Assembly: GCA_020091685.1 (NCBI GenBank)
Contig: CM034597.1
Span: 3,505,794-3,569,793, forward strand
DNA: 64,000 nt
Reading direction: 5' to 3'
Source of the DNA: Lutjanus erythropterus
Lineage: Eukaryota; Chordata; Actinopteri; Lutjaniformes; Lutjanidae
The translations under genes were made by a program, and so were the position numbers. Shown here one piece after another: positions 33,201-55,092 of this stretch. The notes below the pieces were generated by a model. That model worked only from the letters and a program-made list of their open reading frames with translations, did not search any database and had not been told where the DNA came from. How positions within the stretch are numbered: position 1 is the stretch's first letter; every line of letters starts with the position of its first letter.

Positions 33201-36095
33201 GAGAGAGGGAGAGAGAGAGATGAAGATTCTCTGTACCGTAGATAACACCGATGCCACTTCCTGCAGGACATAGATGTGCTTGAGGGTGGAGTTCTCGTTG
33301 AATTTTGCCACAGCTTCAGTAACAGTCTGGAGACCTTCAGGGCTGTTGAGTGGGATCAGTGTGGGACAGTCCGGGCACCTCATCACCATCTCCCTGTTGG
33401 TATGTACTGCACACACAGGGAGTTACTGTTTTTCTCTGACATCACAATCCATGTGGGAAACCCAAATGTCATACTGCTCAATTCACTACAGTCTGATACA
33501 ATTCTTTCTTTCATTCATTTTCATAATAAATTCAAATAAGCCTGTTGTACAAAAGATATTTCACAAAAGGGTATCCGAAATATTTCTGTTACTTTATGAT
33601 ACATGAATGAAATGGAAGAAATTTGAATATGGATATTATTTCAGAACTACAAGTTATTGTGTTTATTACTTAAATTGGCACAGTTAGATAAAAACCTAAG
33701 GCCTACTGTATGAACATATTTTATGTAACACATTTTATATTATGAAAATAAAGTGAAGTCTGTCTTGCACACCCAGCTCAGGTGCCTCACCTTGGCAGTT
33801 AGGGTGGGAAACATGAAAAAAAGAAAAAAGTCTTAGGCCCTCTCAGCCCAACATTGCAAATGATTAACTCAAACCTCGTTGCGACTGGAAAAAGTATTTA
33901 ATCTCTCTGATTTTCATCTAGTTGTATCTTCTTCATCTCGTTGTGTCTGTTGTGTGTGATATGCATTGATAGATACACCAAGAAATCATCTTGTCTCTGT
34001 TATTGTCCATTTAGACTGAAATCAGTCTTGATGGTGGGGAGCTGGTACACAGTGACACAAAATAAAAATAATCAATAATTCCCTTTAAATGCATTAAAAC
34101 TAAAGTAACCAGCCTGTTTTGAAAATGTAAGGAGGAGATGTTACAGATATTTGTGTTAAAATGTAGGGATAGAAGTAAAAAGTTGTCGGAAAAACAAATT
34201 ATCAAGTAAAGTACAGATACCTGAAAATTCTACTAGTATACATTAAAATATTTGTACTTAGTTACTTCCCACCTCTGTATACCCAGCATCTTTCCCTAAC
34301 TTTATTCTTTAGTTGCCAGGTGCAAATATTAACAATACAGCCAGGGTCCAGATTTTATTTTATTTTATTTTTTAAATATTGTCCAATATCAGTGTTTTGT
34401 TTGGAAGTAGGGTTGGAAAAAGAAGCCCACCTCTTCGCGTGTCACAGTCGTATTTGGTGACTTTCACGTCACTATCTTTTATTGTTATCGTCACGGTGCA
34501 GTTGGCCATCACTGCCTACACAGGAACAGAGACAGAGATGACATTTTACTCTACGTACTTCACTTCTCTGTTACTCAAAAGATCAGCTCCAAATCAGTGT
34601 ATCCACCTTCTGGATGAATGTGACACAAGACTGTTAAAGGAGAACTGGAATAATCAAATGTTTACCCGGAATTCCTCTTTAGGGGTGTCACAATCCTCAA
34701 AGTGTTTGGGGTTGACAGTGTGACACTTTGTCTGTATAAGGTCCAAATGCAGCTCAATGTTGCAGCCGTCATCAACCTGGAAATATATTTTAAAAAATCA
34801 TTACAATTACATTCTGACAATTATAACTTTAAAGATCTTGTAATGTGACAAAAAAAAATTAGTGTTCTGAGTTTGATGCACAACAGAAACCTGTTATTAA
34901 CCACCCAGCCAAATTTGAATGATTAAAAGAAAAAAAAAATCAGTCTTCTCAGCTTTGAAACAATGGGGACATGTCTGCTCTGCCGTCTCAGTGTCAAACA
35001 CCATATGACATGAAAGTTCTGGCTGTACATGTAAATGGCGGACAAACACAAAAACTGATTTAGAGCTTGTCTTTCATTTTCTGTTTCTGATGCCTAAAAA
35101 GAAGAAAAAATCTGAACTCTTTGCTTTTTATGATTTGTTCTCCAGATTTAATTAAATAAATAGACGAATAAATAAAAGATAACACAAGACTCTCTCCTGC
35201 ACGTTTACACAGGCCTCAAAAATTCAGTACTGCTATAAGCTTCTGATTAGCTGTACTGCTTCCAGTTGTGGAGATTTTTGTGCCTTGGGATCAAGTAAAG
35301 AGAGCAAGAAAAAGTATGAAAGGGAAAATGAAAATAAGGAATGGCAGAAGTTAAAAAAAAGTATGAAGAAAAGGCTAGAGTGAAAAAAGGAAGGATGGAA
35401 GTAGCTACTGTAGAGATGAAAGAAACAGGAGGAGAAAAACAGAATTACATAATCTGGACACAAAAGGTAACTATATTCCATTACAGTTACAGATAAAAAA
35501 AAAAAGACGTAATCAAATTACAGATGATATCTTACCGTGCACAGTTCACATACAGCTGTCAATTCATTATCATGACCCCTAGTCAAAAAAAATGCTTTAC
35601 TGGGTGGAAATTTAAACTTTTTTTCAACCAATCAATCAATAAATTGCAACCAACAAAGGAAGGAACAGCTGGACAAACTAATAAACCTAACAACAAAAAT
35701 AAAACACCAAGAGCTGGAATGATTAATATATTGTTAATCGACTATTAAATAAATGTCCTGGATAAAAAGGAAATATGTCCTCCAGAGCTGTAGAAAAGAA
35801 AATGAAAAGTCTTCAATCTCATTTTTCAAATTGAAGTACCAGAACTTCAAAATTGGACCTGTGTGCAGTTACTTCTCATCTCTGGCTCCCATACCTTTTC
35901 CACGTCGGTGCTGTTGACCTTGTCCAGTTTGAACTTGTAGCCGTGGTCATGATGCCTGTTGATGTGATGCGTTGCCAGGCGTGCCGCTGCAGCGCTACCA
36001 TCCTCAGCACACGTCACCGGCTGCAGAGGCTCAACAGCGCCGCAAAACTGCGCCACAGAGGACAGCAGCACCAGGATGGGTAATGCCTTCATCAT
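30231..36095 (-). CDS. ahsg: Fetuin / alpha-2-HS-glycoprotein-like
   Basis: Secreted plasma glycoprotein of the cystatin superfamily; relatives inhibit calcification or astacin-type proteases. Seven minus-strand exons: 36095-35895, 34776-34666, 34515-34431, 33406-33237, 32765-32649, 30927-30850, 30653-30231. Junctions are GT/AG and in frame; 394 aa (human AHSG 367). Residues 1-20 are a signal peptide (MMKALPILVLLSSVAQFCGA). Two cystatin-like domains cover about 22-132 and 140-254. Cysteines at 29, 85/96, 110/128, 143/146, 209/220, 233/248 and 387 reproduce the fetuin disulphide spacing (11, 18, 3, 11, about 16); C72, C224 and C268 are extra. CPDCP (143-147) and HAFC are family marks. N61 lies in a glycosylation sequon (NST). 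Residues 270-335 form a Pro/His-rich repeat tail with (HG)n. Fetuin-B is the main alternative. The second Met (36092) could be the start. Confidence 0.88.
31300..32260. repeat. GGTTCTAG/AGAACCCT degenerate array with insertion
   Basis: In the intron between fetuin exons 6 and 7. Many degenerate 30-50-bp units contain GGTTCTAGATAAAACCCC and AGGTTCTCTGTAGA-like sequence; since GGTTCT and AGAACC are complementary, the units are short hairpins. Right edge: CTTAATGGTTCTAG...AAGAGTGTACA. A second element beginning GGGCCCTTTTCCACC interrupts it (about 31462-31740). Looks like a transposon core with an internal satellite. Confidence 0.6.
32936..33165. repeat. (GT)n and telomere-like degenerate repeat
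   Basis: (TG)n at 32940-32964, then TTGTGGGGACTTCTG and CTATGGGGACTGAAC, then degenerate TTAGGG-like units (GGTTAGGGTAATGTTAGG, AAGGTTAGGGTTAGGC). A recurring interspersed fish sequence, not a telomere. Intron between fetuin exons 4 and 5. Confidence 0.7.
33190..33222. repeat. (GA)n microsatellite
   Basis: GAGAGA run starting 15 bp after the end of fetuin exon 4 in transcript direction. Confidence 0.85.
34165..34277 (+). mobile_element. Right-end fragment of CAGAGGTGG transposon
   Basis: GGATAGAAGTAAAAAGTTGT, CAAGTAAAGTACAGATACCT and the terminal TACTTCCCACCTCTG, i.e. the right end of the array-bearing transposon family (16073, 46711, 48656). Intron 3 of the fetuin gene. Confidence 0.65.
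35455..35760 (-). repeat. Composite TIR element, partial reverse copy
   Basis: TATTCCATTACAGTTACAGA, ACCGTGCACAGTTCACATAC, TGTCAATTCATTATCATGAC and CTGGGTGGAAATTTAAACTT match, in reverse, the right half of the element at 41720-42545. First intron of the fetuin gene. Confidence 0.7.
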
Positions 36096-36136
36096 GCTGA
36101 GGAGACAGACAGAGGAGACCACTGCAGTCTGGGACA

Positions 36137-36143
36137 TTATATA
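36137..36143 (-). promoter_or_regulatory. TATA box of the fetuin gene
   Basis: TATATAA on the minus strand, 42 bp before the ATG at 36095, which would place the transcript start about 10-20 bp upstream of the ATG. A forkhead-like GTTTACA on the plus strand at 36155-36161 would suit a liver-expressed gene. Motif evidence only. Confidence 0.6.
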
Positions 36144-36596
36144 GACAAGGACAGGTTTACAGACTGAAGAGGGAGGGAGAGACAGTGACAGGAAGAGCGA
36201 TAAGAGACAGAAGCACGGTGGCATGAGGACACAACCCCAAAACTGTCCAAGTCAAACAAAGACTTTAACCAGAACAGTGCAGCTCATTTCAAATATTTGG
36301 GGGGAGGGGGGCTCATGAGAGTAGTGTCAGGGTCAGGTGAGTTAACTGGTATACCTGCTGCTGGTTTCCTAACACTCTCCCCTCCCAAAACAAAAAGGAA
36401 CTCTGCTGGGACATGTGCTGCAGGAGTTGGGCAGCCGCAGACACATGTCATGTTATGTTGTAGCATTTTAAGCAACAGTCATTTAATGAAAGTATACGGT
36501 TTGAGAGCTGAATCTGTGTGTCTGTGCTGGAGGAACAGACGGTGGTAGTGAGACTGATACAACCCTTTTCATCCAAAGAACGCTTTTTAGAAGAAA

Positions 36597-37140
36597 GTTC
36601 TTCCAGGATTGATGAAATCGTGGAAGAACATAACACACCAATCCTTGCTTCCCTCCACTGGCTTCCTGTTAAGTTCAGAATAGATTTCAAGATCCTCATC
36701 ACTTACGAAGCCCTCCATCGCCTTGCCCTGCCATACATCTCTGAACTCCTGCTGCCACCTCTACACCGCTCAGATCAGCTGACCAGGGTCTTCTATACAT
36801 ACGCTGCACCCTCCATAAATCTAAAGATGATTGTGTTTTTGCCACACAGGCCCTGTTTGTCTGGAACAGTCCCCTCCACCTCTGTTAGGTCAGCTGATTT
36901 CGTTAACAGCTTTAAAAAACTTCTCAAAAACATTTCTACCACTTGTTCTTCTCGGGGCTATAACCTGGATGTAGTGGATTTATATATGCACAATAATCTT
37001 TCAATTGTCTGTCACATGTAAAGGTGTGGGTTGGGTGTATGTATGTTTGTATGTGGGTGCATATATATGTGTATATGTATTCATGTAGGCATATTGTTAC
37101 GTCCTCTGCATATGTGCATTATGTGAAATTTCACCCTTTC
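36597..37140 (+). pseudogene. 3' end of an L2-type LINE
   Basis: Encodes PILASLHWLPVKFRIDFKIL, then EALHRLALPYISELL, which is the C-terminal end of ORF2 in L2-like non-LTR elements. A non-coding tail with GT-rich sequence (GGTGTGGGTTGGGTGTATGT) follows. It is 5'-truncated, as is usual for LINE insertions, and the ORF is broken. It runs straight into a partial composite repeat (37140-37445). Confidence 0.8.
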
Positions 37141-37445
37141 TTGTCTTTAAATCAATCAATCAATAAATAAATCATGCACAACAAAAGAAGGAACCAAAGG
37201 ACAAACTAACAAACTTAAAATAAACATAAACCACTCATTTTTTACTTAAAAAATGCCCAAATTCTCTGATTTCAGCTTCTTAAATGTGAATATTTTCTGG
37301 TTTCTTTACTCCTCTCTGACAGTAAACTGAATATCTTTGAGTTGTGGACAAAACAAGACATTTGAGGACGTAATCTTGAGCTTTGGGAAACACTGATCCA
37401 TATTTTTCACGATTTTCTGACATTTTATGCACCGATTTTGTCAAT
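37140..37445 (-). repeat. Composite TIR element, partial reverse copy
   Basis: ATCAATCAATCAATAAATAA, CTGATTTCAGCTTCTTAAAT and ACAAAACAAGACATTTGAGG are the reversed markers of the 41720 family. Confidence 0.7.
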
Positions 37446-38174
37446 GAGGAACATCAATGCACTTCAGTACCTTGAGCAGTTCTTGAAATGTCCATGTCAG
37501 CAAAAATCCCTGGTTTGTTTTTTCAGGGTAAAGATTAAGCACATAATTACAACACAGAGCATGAAGAACAAACAGCAGTGGCATCACACTGTGTTTATGT
37601 AGAACCTGCCAGGATGCAAAACCTTTTAAAGAATGAACAGACTGGAACTCTGTCAGAACTGCTTTAGTTTAGTCGTCTTGATCAGGGCTGGAGGGTTGCA
37701 CACAGCTGGGCAGCTGTTAGTGACCTTGCAGGAGAGACAGAGTGGGAGGATCATGTGGGAAGTAAGCTCATGCCATCCTTTGATACTTTTATTTGGCTTT
37801 CTTGTCTTATCTTATCACAGTCCATTTTTAAATGTTTGATTTTGTGTGGGTGTTTATGATCATTAACTAATATTGTTGGCACAATGGAAGGCAGGCTCTG
37901 TGCTGCACTTGGTCCTACTTTGTCTGTCTTTGTTGAGTTGTTCAATTTTCAGCTCTCCCTCTGTAATACCATTCACCAGGGACAAACTTAAGACAAGTGA
38001 CTTGTTAAACTTTTTCAACACTCAACTTGAAAGTTTTACAGAGCTTCTAGTTTGGAGGAGCCTCAAAAATTTAAAAAAATAAATCTCTGCACACCTGACT
38101 GTGTGACAGGTTCATCAGAGGAAGGTGCATGGAGAGAAACTCCTGTACACTGTCTCACTTTCTGCTGACAGATT

Positions 38175-38430
38175 TTAGGCCTGCAACTAACAATTATCTT
38201 AATTATCAATTGATCTGTTGAATATTTTGTTGATTAATCGATTAATTACTCCTATCACATTGTCGCTTCAAAAATAGGACCTATTTTTCAAATATTTATT
38301 GTAATGATTATTTTCATTCATTGTCAATTTACCTGCTAATGATGAAAGGAAATGGATGATTGATTATTTAATTAGTTGTTTGGCCCATAAAATGTCAGAA
38401 AATGTTGAAAAATATTGATCAGTGTTTCCC
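38175..38430 (+). repeat. Dispersed 'AATTGATTAATC' repeat, partial copy
   Basis: CTGCAACTAACAATTATCTT to CAGAAAATGTTGAAAAATAT. A fragment of the CAGAGGTGG transposon (TTTTACTCAAGTAAAGAAGT) follows at 38435-38500. Confidence 0.65.
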
Positions 38431-38835
38431 AGTTTCAGAGCCTGAACTTTTTCACTTTTACTCAAGTAAAGAAGTTGAATCACTTCTACTTTTAGCAAAG
38501 ACAGAAGAACCAGGAAACACAGAGCAACATGATCGTCCCAGTGGACTCATGTTTCTGTCTGATAAATGTAAGACCAGTACTGTTTGATCTCTACCACCTC
38601 CTGAGGAAAATATCTGTCTCTTTAGCCTCTCAGTGCAGAGTTTGAATCCAGCACCACTCAGGTCTCAGGTCATGTCTTCGTTACTTAGCAACTGTGTAGA
38701 CCTGAGAAGACCTCTGCAGCCAGAGTTGGACACTCTGGACAAGTCCTTCCAAACTACACATGCTCATCTGATCTATTGTTAGAGTTAGAGAAAGAAATAT
38801 TGCAGCTTTGAAGCAAAGACTCAATATTATAGTGC

Positions 38836-39299
38836 ACACCATAGACTTATATACTCGAAGCTGCATTGGGATTTGGATCAACGTTGATGCCATTTTCCCT
38901 TGGTCAAGACTGACCTGTGAACAAACATGCAAACATGGGAGCTGCAGGTTTTCTAAACACAAAGCACTATTATGTTAATTTCTCAACCGATTTAAACGAG
39001 CACAGTTATATTCAAGGGTTTATGATCTACATGGAGAGAGCATAAAAAGTTTAGATTTTTTTTTTTAACTTACTTCACGTAGATCATAATTCCTTGAATA
39101 TAACACCACTCAATGATATCAGTTGAGAAATAAATGTTATAGTGACTTTTATTCAGGAAAACTGCAGCTCCCCTGTTTACATGTTTGTTCACAGGTCAGT
39201 CTTGGCCAAGGGAAAATGGTGGCAAAATCGACATAACGCAGCAACAAGCCGAAGTTATCATTGCGGCGTCTTTGTATACCGTATATGTCTATGGCACAG
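38836..39299. mobile_element. Large palindromic MITE
   Basis: Two long inverted arms of about 170-220 bp. Left: ACCATAGACTTATATACTCG, GAACAAACATGCAAACATGG, TATTCAAGGGTTTATGATCT. Right: the inverse set, AGATCATAATTCCTTGAATA, TACATGTTTGTTCACAGGTC, GTATATGTCTATGGCACAGT. The loop is the 40-60-bp AT-rich stretch near 39025-39075. Non-coding; identity of the arms roughly 80 percent by eye. Confidence 0.75.
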
Positions 39300-39369
39300 T
39301 CCCATCATCCAGGCTGACAGAGGACAAGTTAGGAGGAAAGACACAGACATTCTGATTGTTTGTAGTTTA

Positions 39370-40540
39370 CGGGGGTCTGCAACCTGCAGCTCGGGAGCCA
39401 CATGCGGCTCATTAGCTCCTCTCCAGTGGCAAAAAATTATTACTGACATAACAGTATTTCTTTAACATTTTAACTTTCATTTGTCATTGTTCTCAGTCTA
39501 TGAAAATGCTGTGGAAAATTTCAAGGCAACATACTGTAATGTAACTCAAACTCTTGAGTTTTGAAAAAAATTTACCAACTACTGATCTTTTGTTGAGATA
39601 ATTTACTTTTCTGCTTTAGGTAAATTTAAATTTTAGAACTGTGAAAAATCTGCTTTTTTCAAAACTCAAAGATTTAAGTTTATCTACAGAAGAGTTGTAA
39701 ATAATCTCAACTAAAGATTATAGGTCAGCAAAACTTTAAAAAGTTTATCTCAAAACATAAGACTTTGAGTCAAATCTTGATTTTTACATTGCCAACTGTA
39801 AGAATATCAAGCCTATACACCAAATTAATTTTTAAAAAATATTTTGTCAATTAAATATACGTCAAGGCCCATGTCTATGGCATGGTGCCTTTTCCCCTAA
39901 ATTTTGACGCTGGCTGGTCGTCTTGAGTCTGCATACGCTCACTATAGATGTGAAATTTAAAAAAAGTGTTGCAGATTCCTGCTATAGATGATAAGATGCA
40001 AAGCATTGTGGGACAGTTTTGGGATGACTGCACATTGTAACAGTGTGTTTTAAGAAGAATTCAAACCTTTTTTTTCATATTGGCACTCTGCCTGTGTCAG
40101 CACTCACTGTAACAAGTTTAAATTTCTCTGTTCTTGTAGAGCAGGGGTCAGCAGCCTACTCTCAAAAGAGCTGTTAAATTCTCTATTTCCTTTTAAGACT
40201 TTTCTCTTTTTCTGTATTTGGCATCCATAGTTAGTCAAGGGAGACTCAGGACTAGCCACTGGCAAGAATTAGAGGAAAATGTGCCAAGCCATAGACGCAG
40301 GCTATAACACACATTTAACTGACAAATAAACAAAACAATTTTTCTTAGTCAGTGTGTAGGCTGCACATTTTTACAAGTGGAGAATGTTAGAATTACTTTA
40401 GGACAACAAATATTATAGATAAAAATCAAAATGTTAAAAAATAACTGGTAGTCATTTCCATATATTTTTTCTCGGAGCGACTGGAGAGAAGCATAAGAGC
40501 CACATGATGCTGTGGAGGATAGTCGAGCCATTTGACTTGT
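39370..40540. other. Intergenic; two possible hAT-end sequences
   Basis: GGGGGTCTGCAACCTGCAGC at 39371 and GCAGGGGTCAGCAGCCTACT at 40142 look like left ends of hAT-type elements (GGGGTCNGCAACC). I cannot pair them with right ends or target duplications. No coding sequence seen. Confidence 0.35.
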
Positions 40541-41087
40541 CACTGTTCAGCCAGGCTGACCTTTGGGTGAAGAACATGAGGTGAGAGGAGATTTGCAACA
40601 AGCAGTTGTCTGTTGCCGATAGGTGTGAATTTTGGTAAATATGTATTTGTATTTCATAATTAATGTTGCCACCTTCATGCCCCATGCATGATATATGCAC
40701 GCATTTTGAATTTCTGGACATCACAAGCATGGAATCAAGCTAAATCTTGTCTGCTACGCCTAGATGACATTTTGATCATAAAATCTGAGGCCATATAGGG
40801 ATTTCCAGTGGTTTAAAGGATAAACAGACATCATAATTTGTGTTGCATAAAATGAGCAGGACAAAAAAGATGTTTTCTTTGTACAACTGGTTTTAATGAT
40901 GGGAAATTTTCACATACATAAAAAGAAATGGACTGACTCCGATCCAAACTTCGGACACTTTAGTCATGAGCTGTCTGAACATGTCACCACCACAGTTAGA
41001 TATGTGGATGAAGAAACCAAGCTTTCCCTCTCTCCCGCCTCTCCTGCTCCCGTGGATAATGAGGACGTTCAAACACGTGACTTAGAC

Positions 41088-41408
41088 CAGCAACTCCCAA
41101 ACTTTTTAGGCCATGCACCCCCGTCTATGTCCTGACCGAGCTGATGCACCCCCAACACCTTCAAAAAAAGGAACATACCCTATTTATAGCCGTCGCCATG
41201 GTGAAGGCAGCACATTCAGATGCTATTAAAGATCATTTGAATTAAATTCCAACAAAGTTAAACATGATCTGCCACGATGACACATGCAGAAACAGATACA
41301 GGAGGTTCTCTCACTGATACCAAAAATACACATTTTTCCCCTCATGCACCCCTTAAAGGCAGCTGGTGCACCCTAGGGGGTGCAAACACCCCAGTTTAGG
41401 AAACCATG
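41088..41408. mobile_element. hAT-type MITE with 8-bp duplication
   Basis: A 321-bp element beginning CAGCAACTCCCAAACTTTTT and ending GTTTAGGAAACCATG (inverted relation), flanked by exact ACTTAGAC at 41080-41087 and 41409-41416. The interior repeats ATGCACCCC motifs; no transposase. Confidence 0.87.
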
Positions 41409-41719
41409 ACTTAGACAATGAAGCAGGATCAAACCAGCAGAGGAGGATCTGCCACTGATGCTCTTCGCCCAGACTGAAGATTAGAGAAAGGCTGGAGTAG
41501 TTCTGCTGGCCTGTACAGAACCACACAAAGCCCTGGGTGTCTGAATCTGCTTGGTAAAGAGGGAAATACCACACTGTTCTACTGAGACTGGGTCAATAGG
41601 TTAAACTATAAACTGGTGTGTGTGCTTTCATCTGGCCTCCAGAGCAGAGAAGGGGCAGAATCTGAGCTGTAAAGTTCATATCTGATGAAAACCTACAGCA
41701 ATGTGACTATTAATGAGTC

Positions 41720-42545
41720 GTCATCAGGGCTGGGAGGGTTACTTTAAAAATGTATTCCAATACAGTTACTAATTACCTGTAAAAAAAGTAGTCAGTAACG
41801 TAATCCAAGTATCACAATATTAAAGGAATGTAACTTGATTACTTTCTGTTACTTTTAGATTACCACAGTAACAAATATGGTGAAAATGTTGGTTCTAATA
41901 TAGTGTTTTTAAGGCTAGAACTAATGATTATTTTCTCAATTAATCAATTAGTTTAGGCCATGGAATGTCAGAAAATGATGAAAAATATCGATCAAAGCTC
42001 AAGATGGCGTCCTCAAATGTCTTGTTTTGTCCAAAACCCAAAGATATTCAATTTACTGTCAGAGAGGAGTAAAGAAACCAGAAAATATTCACATTTAAGA
42101 AGCTGAAATCAGAGAATTTAGATTTTTTTTCATTAAAAAAAAGAGTCAAGATGATTAATCAATTATCAAAACATATTCTGATTAATTTAATAGTTGATTA
42201 ATAATACATTAATCAATGCAGCTCTAAGTGTGTTATGTTGGTTGTTAGGTTTATTGGTTTGTCCAGCTGTTCCTTCCTTTGTTGTGCACAATTTATTGAT
42301 TAATTGATTGATTTAAAGACAAAAAATGTTGAAATTTCCACCCAGTGAAGCATTGGCCATGATAATGAATTGGCAGCTGTGTGTGCACTGTGCATGGTAG
42401 GATATCATTCTTTATTTTTAACTGTAATCCTACTAATAATCCACATTTTTACTGAACGTCTTTTTTTTTTTAATCTGTAACTGTATTGGAATACAGTTAC
42501 CTTTTTTCTGTATTCAGATTACATAATCCCGTAACTTCCCAAACC
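41720..42545 (+). mobile_element. Composite TIR element, near full-length reference copy
   Basis: Left end GGGCTGGGAGGGTTACTTTA, right end CCCGTAACTTCCCAAACC; the outer sequences (ATTCCAATACAGTTA at the left, ACTGTATTGGAATACAGTTA at the right) are inverted. The core carries ATTAATCAATTAGTTT, TTTAAGAAGCTGAAATCAGA, AATTTATTGATTAATTGATT and TGCACTGTGCATGGTAGGAT. No ORF. Other copies, full or partial, occur at 4692, 11385, 14524, 21485, 27546, 35455, 37140, 38175, 51060, 52288 and 60268. Confidence 0.8.
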
Positions 42546-42811
42546 AGATGACAAACAATGGGAGACTGAAAATAACCAAAATACTCCTTTAAAATCCTTC
42601 CACTGTGATGACTAACATGTTCCCACACTTTTAAACAAATGATTTTAAATGCAGATGTTGCCTTCCCACCGTCACTGTCCTGCTCTCAGATGCTTGACAG
42701 CCTTCACAGTCTGAGACAAAATTAAAACATGTCCACACATTAACGACAGATATAAAAGACACGAGGGTTCCCACATGCTCATGAACTGGAAGTTTCCATG
42801 ATTGCCCCTCT

Positions 42812-42817
42812 TTTATT
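42812..42817 (-). terminator. Possible lrrc24 poly(A) signal
   Basis: AATAAA on the minus strand about 400 bp after the lrrc24 stop. Other AATAAA motifs occur further on, so the choice is tentative. Confidence 0.3.
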
Positions 42818-43171
42818 ATAGTCACCCTGCAAAAAACTATGAGCTTTGTCCTCAGAGGACAGGTGTTAACTCATGTACAGCAATGATGGCGGAAGGTTTC
42901 TGGTCTGAAAAGTAGTTCTGACCCAGATGTTCATGTAGAGGACAGATCAGGCATGTGTCGCTCAGTAGTCCAGTTCAAGCTGTCTTGGAGTGTAGAGCAT
43001 TTAACAACTGTCCACTGTAAAGTCTCAGTGCTTATGAGTTAATAAACCAGATTGTGAGCTCTGCCAGGCATGTAAGAGTGGACGAGTCTGTAGAAAGTCA
43101 ATCAGTCCACAGGGACGAGTGTTTCTGTCAGTTCCTGGTAGATTCCAGCAGGGACATCCTGACTCAGGTGT

Positions 43172-43206
<35 letters not shown>
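43172..43206. repeat. (CA)n microsatellite in lrrc24 3' UTR
   Basis: About 17 CA units starting 18 bp after the lrrc24 stop codon (GT repeats in the transcript). Confidence 0.95.
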
Positions 43207-43208
<2 letters not shown>

Positions 43209-43223
43209 GATCCTCTCCCTCCT

Positions 43224-53305
<10,082 letters not shown>

Positions 53306-53769
53306 CACACCAACTGACGGGACTGAGGAGGAGGAGGAGAGAACAGTGAACAAACACGTCAGTCTGTACGAACAACTCAGCTCAGCTTTTTTGACTGATT
53401 GGGGCCAAAAAACAAGAGTAGTCAATCCAAAGAAAAGTCTGTAATCATGTTAGCATGAAAGTGAGTATCCTACATAACATAATCTGACAACTACAGATTG
53501 TATTGTGTTCTGTGTAAGAATCTTTTGGGGGGGGATTTCCACTCCCTGCTTTTGATGTCCCCCCTGTAGTCGTTCATTTTTTTTTTATCTGCAGTGGGGA
53601 TGTGTCATTTCTGCTTGTGGACAGACTGAATAAATTGAATGCATTTCATATGCTCACCAGTAGATGGAGTAGATAATGCAAACTGATGAGCCATACTACG
53701 TTTTTTTAACAAGATGTTACAGATGATTCTGAGTGGACTGAGTCGCAAATGGATCCAACTCTCATGTTA

Positions 53770-54235
53770 CACTGGAGATATGGAAACCAACTTACACTAG
53801 CTAAAGAAAAACATATCCCATTGGTAAATCATTATTTTGAGATAAAAAAAAGTTGAAACTATGAGATAAAAAAAAGTCCTAATTATGAGACAAGTCATAA
53901 TTATGACATTTAAAGTTGAAATTATGAGATAAAAAGTCATAATTATGTGATAAGAAGTATGAGATAAAAAAAATTGAAATTATGAAGTAAAAAGGCGAGA
54001 TTGAGATAAAAAGTCAAAACTGAGATACAAAAGTTTTGAAATAAAAACTCATAATTCTGAGATAAAGATGAGATAAAATGTTGACATTATAAGATAAAAA
54101 AGTTAAATTATGAGATAAAAAGACAAATTTATTATATAATTCTGACTTTCATGATAAATTAGACTTTTTATCTCATAATTATAACTAACCATGGGGATAT
54201 TTTTTCCTCTTATTGGCAGAAATGTTCTTCCATAC
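53770..54235. mobile_element. TIR element made of inverted degenerate 17-mers
   Basis: Mostly GAGATAAAAAGTCATAATTA-type units, closing with the inverse (GACTTTTTATCTCATAATTA) and ACCATGGGGATATTTTTTCC, which matches the right end of 17812-18180 (CATGGGGATATGTTTTTTCT). Upstream of lrrc24. Confidence 0.6.
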
Positions 54236-55031
54236 AATGATGACGTCACCTCACGCTTGGAATGACAGTAAATCCACTTCTATGGTTTGTCCCTGTCATA
54301 TTCTAGTCAACTGTCACTATAAACAATAATAACTAGCTTAGTTCTGGCAAGCTATCAAAAATGAATGCCTGTATGAAACAATGACAAAACATTTTTGTGC
54401 TGAAAAATGCAAAGAAAAAAAAGTCTCAATATACTTTTGTCTTCATCATAACAATTAAAATTCTATTCAGGAAAATGTCCCTTCTCTTTTATTCAGACTG
54501 CACATTGTTTGTATTTAATCAGTTTTCTGACTTCTAAATTTATTCATGTTTGGAAAAATCACTTATAGATTAATTCCAGGTATCCCAGAATGATTCAGTC
54601 AGGGTTGTGTTGTGCTTGAACTCACAGGAACATTTTGGCAAACAGCAAATTTTGGTTACTGCTACAAATCAGTACAGAATTTAGGTAATTTCTGCAGAAA
54701 CTGTCTTTTAGGGGGAGATCTGACAAGAATGCATTACTTTAACTCTGTAGCTTTAAGTGTTTGCTGGTATTCTGCCATAGAATATTTGCTGAATTAATGG
54801 AAACATCCTCTCTATTTGCATTCAGACACTGTTCACCTATTCTGCACAGTCATTTTTCACACTCAGTATGTTCATTCCGCCAAGTAAATAAAATATTAAA
54901 CGTATTTTCGGTGGAAACGTTTTGTGCCTGCTCAGGGAAAGTAGAATGAAAAGCAGCCAAACTTGGGCTCAGTGGAAAGTAAACTGAGATTTAGCAGAGA
55001 CGACAGAAGGGGAAGCAGCAGCCCCTCAAAA

Positions 55032-55092
<61 letters not shown>

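Noticed and set aside
36297..36548. 83-codon ORF upstream of the fetuin gene
   Set aside because: No domain, both strands open, overlaps the likely promoter region.
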